A program made the translations under genes and the position numbers. From Rhynchopus sp. YZ270_cl-10 (lineage: Eukaryota; Euglenozoa; Diplonemea; Diplonemida; Diplonemidae): a stretch of DNA of 64,000 bases. Shown piece by piece: positions 20,145-30,447 of this stretch (positions within the stretch are counted from its first letter, which is position 1; the number at the start of each line of letters is the position of its first letter). Location: positions 536,001-600,000 of the forward strand of contig OZ037863.1 of NCBI GenBank assembly GCA_964035575.1, given 5' to 3'. The notes under the pieces were generated by a model. That model did no database searches. It saw nothing but the letters and a program-made list of their open reading frames with translations, and was not told where the DNA came from.

Positions 20145-22906
20145 ATGTGGGCCACACCTCATGGCATGGCCTTGAATGGGTATAGGCAGCAGCCGCGCCC
20201 GCCTAATAGCTCTGCCGCAGTTCCGAACTCACATCGACAGTCCTTGGGGCAGGAGACGCACGGCAGCCATGCGTCTCATCATCAGCAACCACACACTGCA
20301 CGCCCATCGAGCACCAGGGTCAACACTGCGAAGGGCGGCACCGCACGCAGCACCCCTTCAGCGAAGCGGGCCTCCCAACAGCAGCAACACCAACAGCCCC
20401 CGACCACCCCGCTCACACCGGCCTCCGTTCTCAAAGGGTACTCCCACTTCCTCACAGACTACGAGCAGTCGGAGGTCTTCGACTACAACACAATCTATTT
20501 TCTTGGCGCAGGCGCGCAAAAGCTGAAAGGCTCCATCTCCTCCACACGCAACAACCACGGCTACGACGACGACAGGGGCGATTACTCTTACGTATTTCAC
20601 GACCACATTTGCTATCGCTTTGAAATCATTTCTTTACTAGGAAAGGGATCATTTGGACAGGTCTTGAAGGTCTTCGACCATAAGGAAGGACGCCCGCTGG
20701 CACTCAAGATCATTAGGAACAAAAAGAGGTTTCATCACCAAGCGCTGATTGAGGTGAAGATCCTCGACCATCTTTCCGCAAACGACACAGAGGACCAGTA
20801 CAACATCATCAAGATACAGGAGTACTTCTACTTCAGAAACCACCTCTGTATCACGTTTGAGCTGCTCTCGATCAACCTCTACGAGTTCATCAAGAACAAC
20901 AACTTCCAAGGTGTCTCTCTTGGCCTCATCCGACGCTTCGCCATACAGCTCCTCACCACGCTAAAATACCTGCACCGCCAGAATATAATACACTGTGACC
21001 TCAAGCCTGAGAATATCCTTCTCAAGAGTCCAACGAAAAGTGGTATGTAAATATAAGTTGTCTTTTTGCATGTCATAAACGTAAAGGGTGGAAAATGGAG
21101 CTATTTGGTGTCGTTTGATGTAATTTTTCAAATTGCTGTGTTTTTTTTTGAGCTAATTAGTGTATAAATTATCACAAAAAACACCCACTATTAGGTATCA
21201 AAGTGATCGATTTTGGGTCTAGCTGCTTTGAAGATGAAAGGATGTATACATACATTCAGTCGCGGTTTTACCGCTCGCCGGAGGTGATATTGGGGATATC
21301 GTATGGCCGTCCGATTGACTCGTGGTCGTTTGGGTGCATTCTTGCGGAGTTGTACACAGGGCTGCCGCTGTTCCCTGGGGAGAACGAGATGGAGCAGCTG
21401 GCGTGCATCATGGAGGTGCTGGGGGTGCCGCCGAAGGGCGTCGTCGAGATGAGCTCACGGCGGCGGCAGTTCTTCGAGGACAACGGCTCACCTCGCATCG
21501 TTGCCAACTCGCGTGGCCGGAAGCGCCGCCCCGGCTCAAAGTGCCTGAGCTCAACCCTGCACTGCGCAGATGAGAAGTTCATCTCCTTCCTCGAAGGCTT
21601 CCTCCGCTGGGACCCACGCTCCCGCTTCACCCCCGAAGACGGCCTCCGCCACGAGTGGATTGCCGAAGCCTTCATCGGCGGGTCCATCCGTGCAACCACA
21701 GCAATGAGCGGCGGCAACAGCGGCACTGCAGCAGGGGGCGCAGGGGCAAGCACGCCCACAGGGCATAAGAAGCAGCCTGAGAGTGCGCACCGCAGTGGCA
21801 GCATCAAGCGGAAGAGGAAGGACCCAGCGTCGGCGAGTGGGGGCACCACGCATGCGGGTGGGCAAGGGGCGCAGCCGGCACCAACGCACAACGGCAGTAG
21901 TGGTGGTAGTGGTGTGCATGCAGGTGCGCACACAGGCACCGTGCACAGCAGCAGTGGTGCGCATGGTGTGTCGCACAGCAGCTCACATGCGCACAGCACA
22001 CATGGGTCACACACCACGTATGCGCATCACAGCCACGTGCAGGCGACGCATGGGCATGTACATGGACATGGACAACATGCACAACATGCACAGCACGCAC
22101 AGCAGCACACACAGCATGCACAGCACTCTCAACAGCACCCTCAGCATTCTCAGCACTCCCAGCACTCTCATACTCAGCACGTACAGCACACCCAGCATGC
22201 ACAACACGCTCAGCACACTCAGCACGCCCAGCATACTCAGCACACTCATGCCGAAAAACACGACAAAGAAAAGGAACACGCCGAGCGGGACAAGCAAACC
22301 GAGAAAGAAAAAGAGGTGCGGGAACGCGAAAAGCAAAGCGAGAAGGAGAAGGACCGCGACGCCGAACGTGACAAGGAACGCGACAGAGATAAGCCCGACC
22401 ACGAGCAGCCTGCCGAGGAACACAAGGACGGCCACACGGAGACATGCACGGGCAGCACGCTCGGCACGGCACCACAAACGGAGCAGCAGGTGTCGCCGAG
22501 ACGCATACGCGTCGCAAGCAAAGAAGAGTCCGACGTCACACACACGCGCGAGCCACGAGAGGGCACTGTGGAGGAGGCAACCCCGTTGTCATCCTCTCGA
22601 CCGGGCACACCGAAACATGCGTCCTCTGGCGCAGGCACGACTGCTTCGAACCCAGCAAACGCGAACCCCGCACCAGAGACCAGCGGTGCCAACGGTGTTG
22701 TCACAGGCGGCGGCTCTGCCATGGGCACAGTGCAGATGCCGCAAGGCCCCGTGCTTGTCAACCAACCCCAGCCACACGCAACGTTTGCCGCCGTTGCAGG
22801 GCCCGCAAGCATCAAGCACAACATGCTCCTGCCACCTATCGACGGGCTTTCTTCAGTAGGTATGCACACAGATGAAGCTGCCTTTTGCAAAGGCTTTTGC
22901 AAATAA
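20145..22906 (+). CDS. DYRK-family dual-specificity protein kinase with His-rich tail
   Basis: Serine/threonine kinase that should autophosphorylate a loop tyrosine. Exons 20145-21042 and 21195-22906 (donor GTATGT, phase 1); about 869 residues. A low-complexity N-terminus is followed by a DYRK-homology box (LTDYEQSEVFDYNTIYFLGA), then the kinase domain at about 155-460: LLGKGSFGQV, ALKII lysine, HCDLKPENILL, IDFGSS, and the activation loop YTYIQSRFYRSPEV with the DYRK YxY. The box and the HCD motif favour the DYRK2/Pom1 branch. The tail has Gly/Ser/His-rich sequence, about 60 residues of HAQHAQHTQH repeats, then a charged KEKE helix. DYRK1A uses a His tract for nuclear-speckle targeting, so a nuclear role is possible. 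The start follows a pyrimidine tract and AG at 20120-20121. A GTATGC near 22860 could be a further donor, which would change the last residues. Confidence 0.9.
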
Positions 22907-22964
22907 GTTCAGACCAGAGTTCCTAATGTCGACTCTCTGCTCTTTGTGGTGTGCCTGAATAGCT

Positions 22965-23020
22965 TGGCCTTCGGGTGACATGAGTGGTCAGAACCTACCT
23001 TTTGGTGGGCGATTCTTGAT
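22965..23020 (+). repeat. Family-2 interspersed repeat, diverged
   Basis: CCTTCGGGTGACATGAG, later TGGTGGGCGATTCTTGATA and an A-rich tail. Confidence 0.45.
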
Positions 23021-23763
23021 ACTAAAAATTAAAAAGGGAATAAAATGATGGCAAAGGCTACGGCAGCACCCTACATTAACAGATTGTCAAATAAAAATCC
23101 CAAAAAAGTGCCAAATAAACAACTAAACACCTACCAACGCCTACAGTGCAACCGAAGGCCCCACAAAGAGGCAACAAGTCTTTCAACGCAGAAATGGAGG
23201 CATTTTTGAACAAATACAACCGAGAATCATCTTAGAAGCTGACAGGCCTTCTAAGCACTAACAGATCTGTCCTACCAGTGCCTGCTCGTTTTTTTCTTCC
23301 CTGGCAAGGTCGTGTGTGTCATTTACACTTGTGTGTTTGTGTTTATTCCATGTGAAGTGTTCATTCCAACAAAGACTCACGTCTCCTGGAGAAGAAAGAA
23401 AACAAAAAAAGTAAAAAGGACAACTAAAAGAACTCCCTCATCAGCATCTCTTTACAGAGATGTCCCTTCCACCACTCTTCTTCCCCTCTGCTCCACCCCC
23501 TCCACTCCCCAGCCTCAAACACGGCGGCCTCGTCGTTTTTAGTTTGAGTTGATAAAAAAAATAGACCTTCCCTTCCCCTCCCCCACCACACAGCAAAAGG
23601 GAAGTCTCTGGACCTACCGTTCTGTGTGCGCAGCTGTGAGGCTTCTTTCAGTGTTCCAGTTTTTTTTTCTTTCAGTGCTGGGCACAGTGAAGGTGGCCTC
23701 AGGGTTATAGTGCAAACGTTGCTTCTCTTAGAGCAGCTTAGGTTGCATCTCCCCACTCCCATA

Positions 23764-23991
23764 TGGTACAGTCCATAGACCCACCCCCCTAAAAGGTAAC
23801 CTTTTGAATTTTTTGCACATTAGATAACTTCCACTCGGACTTTTTGCTCGATTTTTGCTCCTTTGAACTCAGAATAACGTTTCTGAGGTCACAGGAGCAA
23901 AAATCGAGTAAAAAGTCCGAGGAGAAGTTATCTAATGTGCAAAACATTCAAAAGGTTACCTTTTAGGGGGGTGGGTTTATGGACTGTACCA
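23764..23991. mobile_element. 228-bp TIR element with TA target duplication
   Basis: Ends TGGTACAGTCCATAGACCCA / inverse, flanked by TA; almost the whole element is one inverted repeat around the CTCGGACTTTTTGCTCGATT hairpin. Related to 16536-17166. A duplicate of the flanks without the element lies at 24094-24128. Confidence 0.85.
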
Positions 23992-24134
23992 TATTCAAAA
24001 CATACTACTGTGTCAATAGCTATCTTCACCCACACAAGAAAAACGGGAAACGAAATAGGGGGAGAGTTTGTTAGTTGTACGCTACCATCCTGCTTAGGTT
24101 GCATCTCTCCGCTCCCATATTCAAAACAAAAAAT

Positions 24135-24260
24135 AGTGGAGCACACTCTAGGGTGGCTACACTAATACAACCAAGTTTTCAAAAAATAAAAAGGAAAGTG
24201 GAGATTTGCACAACCGAGGCAACTACACTATCTCCAACAATTTATCAAAAAAAAAAAAGT
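24135..24260 (+). repeat. Family-1 interspersed repeat, dimer a-b
   Basis: Monomer a (GGCTACACTAATACAACCAA, 24135-24192) is followed directly by monomer b (GAGGCAACTACACTATCTCC, 24195-24260), each with its own A-rich tail. The two monomers align with each other, so the family may be dimeric. Confidence 0.7.
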
Positions 24261-24691
24261 AAATTAATCTTTTCTCCTCCCTGCGAATACAAAAGAGGGG
24301 ATATTGTATTTAGCAAAACCATATCTTGTTTTTTTCCCCATGCTTCTTACTCAAATAACCTTCTCATTTTCTCCATTTTTCCGTCTCAAAAAGGGTACAT
24401 ACGGCGAGCGTCCATTCACCTTTTTTCGCTATTTTTTTTTCTCTTCTTACAGTGCCCTGCGCCCGCCGATGAACGGTGAGGCGTTTTGCACTTTTCAACT
24501 TCTCTCTTTTTTTTTTATATTTGACTTACTCTGATCCTTTCTAATCTCCTTCCCTCTCTTTTTAACCATAACGCAAAACAATATGATTCCCTTCCTCCCC
24601 TCTTTTGTCTCCTCACCACCCCATTCACTTTTTTCATTTGCCAATTTGTGTTTTTTTGGCACTTCCCTAGGTCCATCCATTTACACACGAC

Positions 24692-27600
24692 ATGGCAGAA
24701 GTTGTAGAAGATAATTCGACACTTGCAGTAGATGCATTCAAGACCCCTGAGGATGTACAAGAGGCATACCGGGCACGTTGTGCGTCTCATCGGGTCAAGG
24801 TCAACTCCATTGTAGGCACCTTGCCTCACGTAGGGGAGTTGGAGAAGTTGGATCTGAGCCACACCTTGGTTGGGGCGAAGGGGTTAAAACCTTTGGTAGA
24901 ATTGGTACGGACCTGCCCAAGCCTGCATACGTTAAACCTCCGCTCCCAACAGCTCAACAGCGAAGCGGTTCAGGAGATGGCCGAAACCCTTCGCGGCCAC
25001 CCAGGGCTCACCTTGCTGGACATCTCAGGCAACCACTGCCCGGTAGCTGGACCTACCTTAGTAGAATTGGTGAAGAGCGCACCCAAGCTTATCACCTTAC
25101 ACTGCACAGACTGTGAAATCCGCCCCCTCTTTGGGAAGCTCATTACCCTACAACTCAACAAAAACAGAGAACTGCAGGGGATCGAAGCGGCGTTAGACGC
25201 CAATGAAGAAGAAGCTAGCGGCCCTATCGAGGTGACCACAACAGAGAAGGAGACGGAGAAGGAGACACCCCCGCCACCAAAGAGCCCGGTGTCGAATACA
25301 CTCACGCCGCGGACATTAAAGAAAGGATCGTTTTCACAGTCGTTCACCTTTGGAAATGGGGCAGAAGAGAAGGAGGTTGTGCTAGGGTCAGGTGTGGAGC
25401 GTGCAGAACGCCGTAGAATGACTGTGTTCTCCGAGAGGTATACTGATGAAGAGATCGATTCGTATACTCCGCCTGTGTATGAGAAGTCTGCGGAAGCATT
25501 GAATTTCTTGGCTGCAACAATGGAGCACATTCATTTGTACAGTCACCTCGATGACCGGGAGATTCTGCTTGCAGCGCAGGCGATGAAAGAGGAGGTTCAC
25601 TCCATGGGAGCAACGTTGCGGACACAAGGTGACGACGGCAGTGGTATCATAGCTATCCTCTACACAGGGTCTCTTGAGTCGATCAGCGATGCAGCGACAA
25701 CAGACCTCCGGCGCGGAGACAGTTTCGGCGAAGTGCAGCTCCTCCACAGCGAAAAGGAGCCCAGTACAATCACGGTGACGTCGACAGAAGCAGTCGTCTT
25801 TATCATGCCTAGAGAGGTTTACAAAAGAATTGTTGCGCATGTATGTAAGATTTTGTTTGAAATTTCTCTTTTTTTTTCCAAAACGTAGTTTTATTGAGGG
25901 TCTAACAGTGATTGTCGCTGACGTTAGGGAAATCAAAAGGGTAAAGGGGTAAGGGGGTGAGGCTATGCTATATTCTAACAAATTATTGCAAAAGCGAACT
26001 GTAGGTCAGTGCAATGTCGAGGCGTGTGGGCTGTGTGGTCATATGTTGGCAAAATTTTATTGTAAAAAATACAAAACTACACAGGCCAGCAAACGCAAGC
26101 GCGAAACGTACGGTGCGTTCCTCCTGACAGTAGGGTTCCTTGCCAACATGAAGCGTTCCCACATCCTGCAGCTTGCAGACATGCTCAAAGCAGTTAAGTA
26201 TGCGACAACCTTTCCCCCCACCCTACCAATTTCATAATTTTCCCCCACACCCCACTTTCCCACCATGGGCCAGCTCTTATGCTGACACACACTAGAGAAC
26301 CCTCCCCACATTTTCTATTTTATACCTTCTTTTCGTCAGAAAAAGAATGAAGATGAAACAATATTTTTCCCTTTCATTGAGTCAGAACCTACCCCCTCGG
26401 ATGCAATTTTGTATACCCAATTACCCACATATTTCCCCCCCTTTCACACCTCTCCTCTCCTCACAGAGTTAAGAAAGGCGAGGTGATCATCAGCTACGGC
26501 GACCCAGGACAGTGGTTCTATTTGATTCTTGAGGGTGACGTTGAGGTGATTGGACGGGACGCTGATGGGGCCAACGTTAACGTCTGTACCTTCAAGGCTG
26601 GGGACTGCATCGGCGAGCTGGAGTTTATAAACAACCACAACTGCGTGGCAGATGTGAAGGCGACGAGCGATGTGCGGATGGCGAAGCTGAACCGGAAGCA
26701 CTTCGAGATGTTCATGGGACCCGTCATGGAGATCCTGCGCAACAATGCGCAGGACAACCCACAGTACGAACACTACCGGACCCTCATGAAGGAGAAGGAG
26801 GTACGTGCCGCACAGCCACCAGAAGAAGACGAGGAGGAGGCATTTGGCGTCTTCCCTACCGACGCACCCACGGACACACCGGAACTACCCCCGCTCCCCT
26901 CACGAAACTGCTCTGAAGACCAATCTGGACGCGGCCGTCGTGGTACCATCAGTGCAGAAGTCATTTCCGATACAGAGCTAAGTGCCTTCCAATGCCGGAC
27001 AATCGACAAGCCAGCAGAGGTGACGGCCCTCATCGTGACCGTGCTGGAACGGCTTCCGCTCTTCTGCCACCTCGAGGACTTTGAGGTGTCGCAGCTCGCA
27101 GGGGCCATGCAGGAAATGAAGTTCGCAAAAGACGAAGTGATCATCGAGGCAGGGCAGGAAGGGGATATGTTCCACCTCCTCTTCAAAGGCGAGGTAACAG
27201 GAGAAGACGCAACGCAGATGCAGATAGAGTACAAACCAGGCCAGTTCTTCGGTGAAGTGGTCCTCATGTACTCCCAGCCGCAGACAATGACGTTTACGGG
27301 TATGAGTTTTTGACAGGGCTCAGGCGTAGATAGGCCCTTTTTCGGGGGTTTTCGGGTCCGTATACACAGTTTCCCCCCTTTTTTTTGTGGTGGTTTTGTG
27401 CGCTGGGGTTTCCAGATTAAATTATGATTTTTACCTTACGTTTACCCATTTCTACCTTTACGTCGTCTGCTGTTCTCCACACGTGGGACATTCCCGCTTC
27501 TGCTAGTCAAAGTGCGCTTGCACAAGTTGGTCACATCTCACAGCCCTCTTTTGGGCGGTCGAGGACGAAAACATCGATGTCCTCAAGGGGGTGCGTTTGG

Positions 27601-28745
27601 TGCCGCAGTTGCACACATGCGGGAGAGATACTTTCCCTTCGGTGAGGAGCATGGAGGTGCCCGTCATGCTGCAGAAGAGAGAGCGCACTTGATGGGGGGT
27701 GGCGATGGCGGTACACAACTGCTTCATCCACGATAAAGAGATGCACACAACTCCGTCAGCGAAGTGCCTCAAGGACAACTCGTGTGTCACGTGCACACTA
27801 GTAGTACCGTACTGGCTGGTTTTTCTGAGAAGAGACCCCCCTGCCGAAACAGTTCTCATTTTTCCCTGTTCGCCACGTCGACGAGACCGAAGAAAGCGGG
27901 GTGGCGACTTTTTTTGTTCATCATGGCTTGGTACCGCACTCCCCCGGGCAGAGTACGATTTTTTTTTTCAAAAATTACGAAGATTGGTGTGGCTGAATGA
28001 GGGGACGCAAAAAAGTACGAATCAGCCCTCGAAATTTGGTGTGAGGTGAAAAAAAAAAGTGCGCAGAATCCCCCAGCCACACCAACAATGCTTATCTGAA
28101 TAGCAACTCTCATCAACAAGCTTTATGTTGCATCTAAAAAATTTTCTTCTCTTCACAGCAACCTCACACGAGGTGTCGACGTACACCCTGGACAGAACGA
28201 CATACAAAGCGATCATGCAGATATCATCCATGAAGAAGCGGCAAATGTACGGCGACTTCCTGAAGAAGGTCCGCTTCCTGAAGAGCTGCGATGCAGGTGA
28301 GCTTCTGCAGCTTGCAGACGCACTAAAGCCTTGTTCCTACCGAGCGGGCGAACGGCTTATCCAGTTTGGCGATGAAGGAACCTGGTTTTACATTATCGTA
28401 GACGGAACGGTCGTGGTGCAAGGGCGTGACCAGGCGCTTCAGGTCACCTCGGTCTGTGAATTTACTGTTGGCGACTGTGTTGGTGAATTGGAGTTCATCA
28501 ATAACCACAAATGCGTTGCAGATGTGCAGGCAAAGACGAATGTCCGTGCTGCCAAAATGCATCGCCACCACTTCGAAATGTGCATGGGTCCCATTCTCAA
28601 CGTGCTCCGCCGTCAAGCTGATACCAATGAGGAATATCAGTACTATAGGGAAGCCCTGGCCGGACAGCAAGCCCCCGTAGAAGAAAGTGTGCAGGGCAAA
28701 GCCACAGAAGCAAAACCCGCAACAACGCCAGAAGTCAGCGCATGA
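24692..28745 (+). CDS. Tandem (double) PKA regulatory subunit, kinetoplastid-like, with N-terminal LRR
   Basis: Regulator of a PKA-type kinase. Exons 24692-25840, 26085-26197, 26467-27299 and 28159-28745 close in phase to 893 residues. Order: LRR region (about 45-170) instead of the usual docking/dimerisation domain; RRMTV (241-245), an inhibitor or autophosphorylation site; cyclic-nucleotide-binding folds A and B (about 260-530); then a second set: RRGTI (about 577) and folds A and B (about 600-860). The two B cassettes read GELEFINNHNCVADV and GELEFINNHKCVADV. The Arg that binds cAMP phosphate is replaced by Cys, and the Glu and Val match the kinetoplastid purine-nucleoside-binding pattern as I remember it. 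Both A cassettes (FGEVQLLHSEKEPSTITV; FGEVVLMYSQPQTMTFTA) also lack the Arg. Trypanosome PKAR is about 500 residues with one A/B pair, so this is a fused duplication. Confidence 0.9.
27300..28158 (+). other. Third intron of the PKA-regulator gene, with a transposon
   Basis: Donor GTATGA, acceptor CTCTTCACAG. Splicing rejoins the phosphate cassette of the second A domain (FTATSHEVSTYTL). It contains a GC-richer island (about 27480-27860) with an unidentified 118-residue reverse frame, and the element at 27985-28084. Confidence 0.85.
27985..28084. mobile_element. 100-bp TIR element
   Basis: Ends TGGTGTGGCTGAATGAGG and CCCCCAGCCACACCA; the same terminal sequence as the 578-bp element at 11986-12563, so both could be moved by one transposase. 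The flanks (AAGAT, ACAAT) agree at only three of five bases. Confidence 0.75.
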
Positions 28746-28767
28746 ATTTGGTCAAAAAAGAGGGGAA

Positions 28768-28845
28768 AAAAAAAAGCGGAGATTGCACAACTGTGGCAAT
28801 ACAACCGAGGCAACTACACTACTCCAAGAATTTATCAAAAAAAAA
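28768..28845 (+). repeat. Family-1 interspersed repeat, monomer b
   Basis: GCGGAGATTGCACAACTGTG, GAGGCAACTACACTACTCCA, AGAATTTATC plus A-run. Confidence 0.75.
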
Positions 28846-29059
28846 GAAAAAACAGTGAAGACTGTCTATAGGGCAGCTAACAGATTACAGCGTGTTTTTT
28901 TTTTTTTTTGGAGGTGGTGCTGGGGGATCGATCACCCCCCTCACATTTTCCCAGATGTTCAAATTGGGGGTGAGGGGGTGATTCGGGGGGTTTTTTTTTG
29001 GATGGGTGTCGCATATGATGCTGTTTCCGTGGATACACATGAAAAGGAGTTCCGAATTA

Positions 29060-29182
29060 CAGTGGTTAAAGAAAGTTCCGCCTAAGAAAAGTGCCCGCCT
29101 AAGAAAAGTTCCGCCTAAAGTAATTTCCGCCATCGATTTCAATTCCGCCATTAGTTTAGGCGTAAACTTTCTTTAACCACTG
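29060..29182. mobile_element. 123-bp mariner-like MITE
   Basis: Ends CAGTGGTTAAAGAAAGTT / inverse with exact TA on both sides. The interior repeats CCGCCTAAGAAAAGT. TA duplication and CAGT ends fit Tc1/mariner-type elements. Confidence 0.8.
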
Positions 29183-29494
29183 TACCAAAACAAATGTGAA
29201 ATGCTATCTATTACCCCCCTTCCTTAAAACTCAGTTTAACAAAGTGAAACCGAAAGTTTTCAATAATAATTAGTCGCGTTTTGTTTTATTTTTTGTCGTT
29301 AACTTAGAGCTGATCCCTGCTCTAATGATGTCTGTTGTGAAGGAAAATTGTATTTCAAGTCAACCTTTTCTTCTTCTGACACACACCACTTTGTGAGCGG
29401 AAAGCAGTGGGCTTGATTGTGTGTTGCTTTCGCCGTGCTTTCACACTTCTCGTATTGCTCCAATAACCCCTTCCTCTCTCCCCTAGGCATACCT

Positions 29495-29520
29495 CGAAGG
29501 CGAATACGTATTCGCCTTCG
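29495..29520. repeat. Perfect 26-bp palindrome
   Basis: Centred on TACGTA, arms CGAAGGCGAA / TTCGCCTTCG. The same palindrome is in the second copy of the duplication at 32611-32636. Preceded by CCCCTAGGCATACCT, a motif also seen near 31889. Confidence 0.95.
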
Positions 29521-29525
29521 GGGTA

Positions 29526-29973
29526 CACGACGTTGAAGTAAATTACTTTACTTGTGGTTTTCCATGTAATTTTACTTGTGAAAATAGTTTACTTGTGGCA
29601 AACGTAAAAACGTAAAGGGGGGGGAGGGATAATTGTAGTGGGGGATAACTGTAGAATGGCGGATAAAATAAAAAATATCGCCAGTTTTTTCTTCTCAAAA
29701 AATGGGGGATAGTTGTAGTGGGGGATAAAAAAAAATATCTCTCTTTTTTCCCACCTGAATATCCCCATCCCCAAGGAAAATCCACACCAAAAACGCGGTG
29801 TGGGAAGTGGGGGATAACTGTAGTGGGGGATAAAATAAAATAAAATAAAATGGGGGAGAAAAAACGGGGGATAATTGTTTTATCCCCCACCCCCCTTTAA
29901 GCGTACAGCTTAAACACAAGTAAAAAAAATGACATGGAAAACCACAAGTAAAGTAATTTACTTCAACGTCGTG
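29526..29973. mobile_element. TIR element with TA duplication, carrying an insertion
   Basis: 448 bp, ends CACGACGTTGAAGTAAATTA / inverse, flanked by TA. Its counterpart at 32642-32805 is 164 bp. The extra length is a G-rich insert with GGGGGATAACTGTAGTGG repeats (about 29615-29898). The central unique segment is inverted relative to the counterpart. Confidence 0.8.
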
Positions 29974-30447
29974 TATGCGGCCTCCCCGGCCCTCCCCCCC
30001 GCTTTCTCTTGTTTACGTTATGCATCCTGATTCCTATCTGACGCAGCAACGTGTTTAGCCTCGAATCCATCTTGCTTAACAGCAACATTAAGGAAGCCAC
30101 CACCACCCCTCTTTCTCCAACCCTCATTCTAACTTGACCTCATTTACAAAACCTTCCATCCGTTCTGTCCTTTTTTTAGTAACAGTTTCAAAAAAAAAGA
30201 TTTTCCCACCATTTTTTCTGATAGACAATATTACCCATCCCAAACCCCCTCCCCACACTACAGGAAACAACCGGGGAAGGGTTGACGGTGTGTTGTGTAT
30301 ATTTCTTTTTCTCTCCTTAACCCCCAGCCGGAGGGGGGGAGTACAAGGGGGTTCTTTCCCTCCCCCTTCCTCCCCTCCCTTCCTCCCTCCTTTTCTTTTC
30401 TGCCTCCTCCATTCTTCCATTCCATTCCTCATTGATCCGACGTTACA

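Larger units (their letters stand above)
22907..24691. other. Non-genic region between the kinase and PKA-regulator genes
   Basis: No gene supported. It contains a weak family-2 copy (22965-23020), a 228-bp TIR element (23764-23991), a 35-bp duplicated sequence that shows that element's empty site (24094-24128), and a family-1 dimer (24135-24260). It ends with a pyrimidine tract and AG at 24669-24670. Confidence 0.6.
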
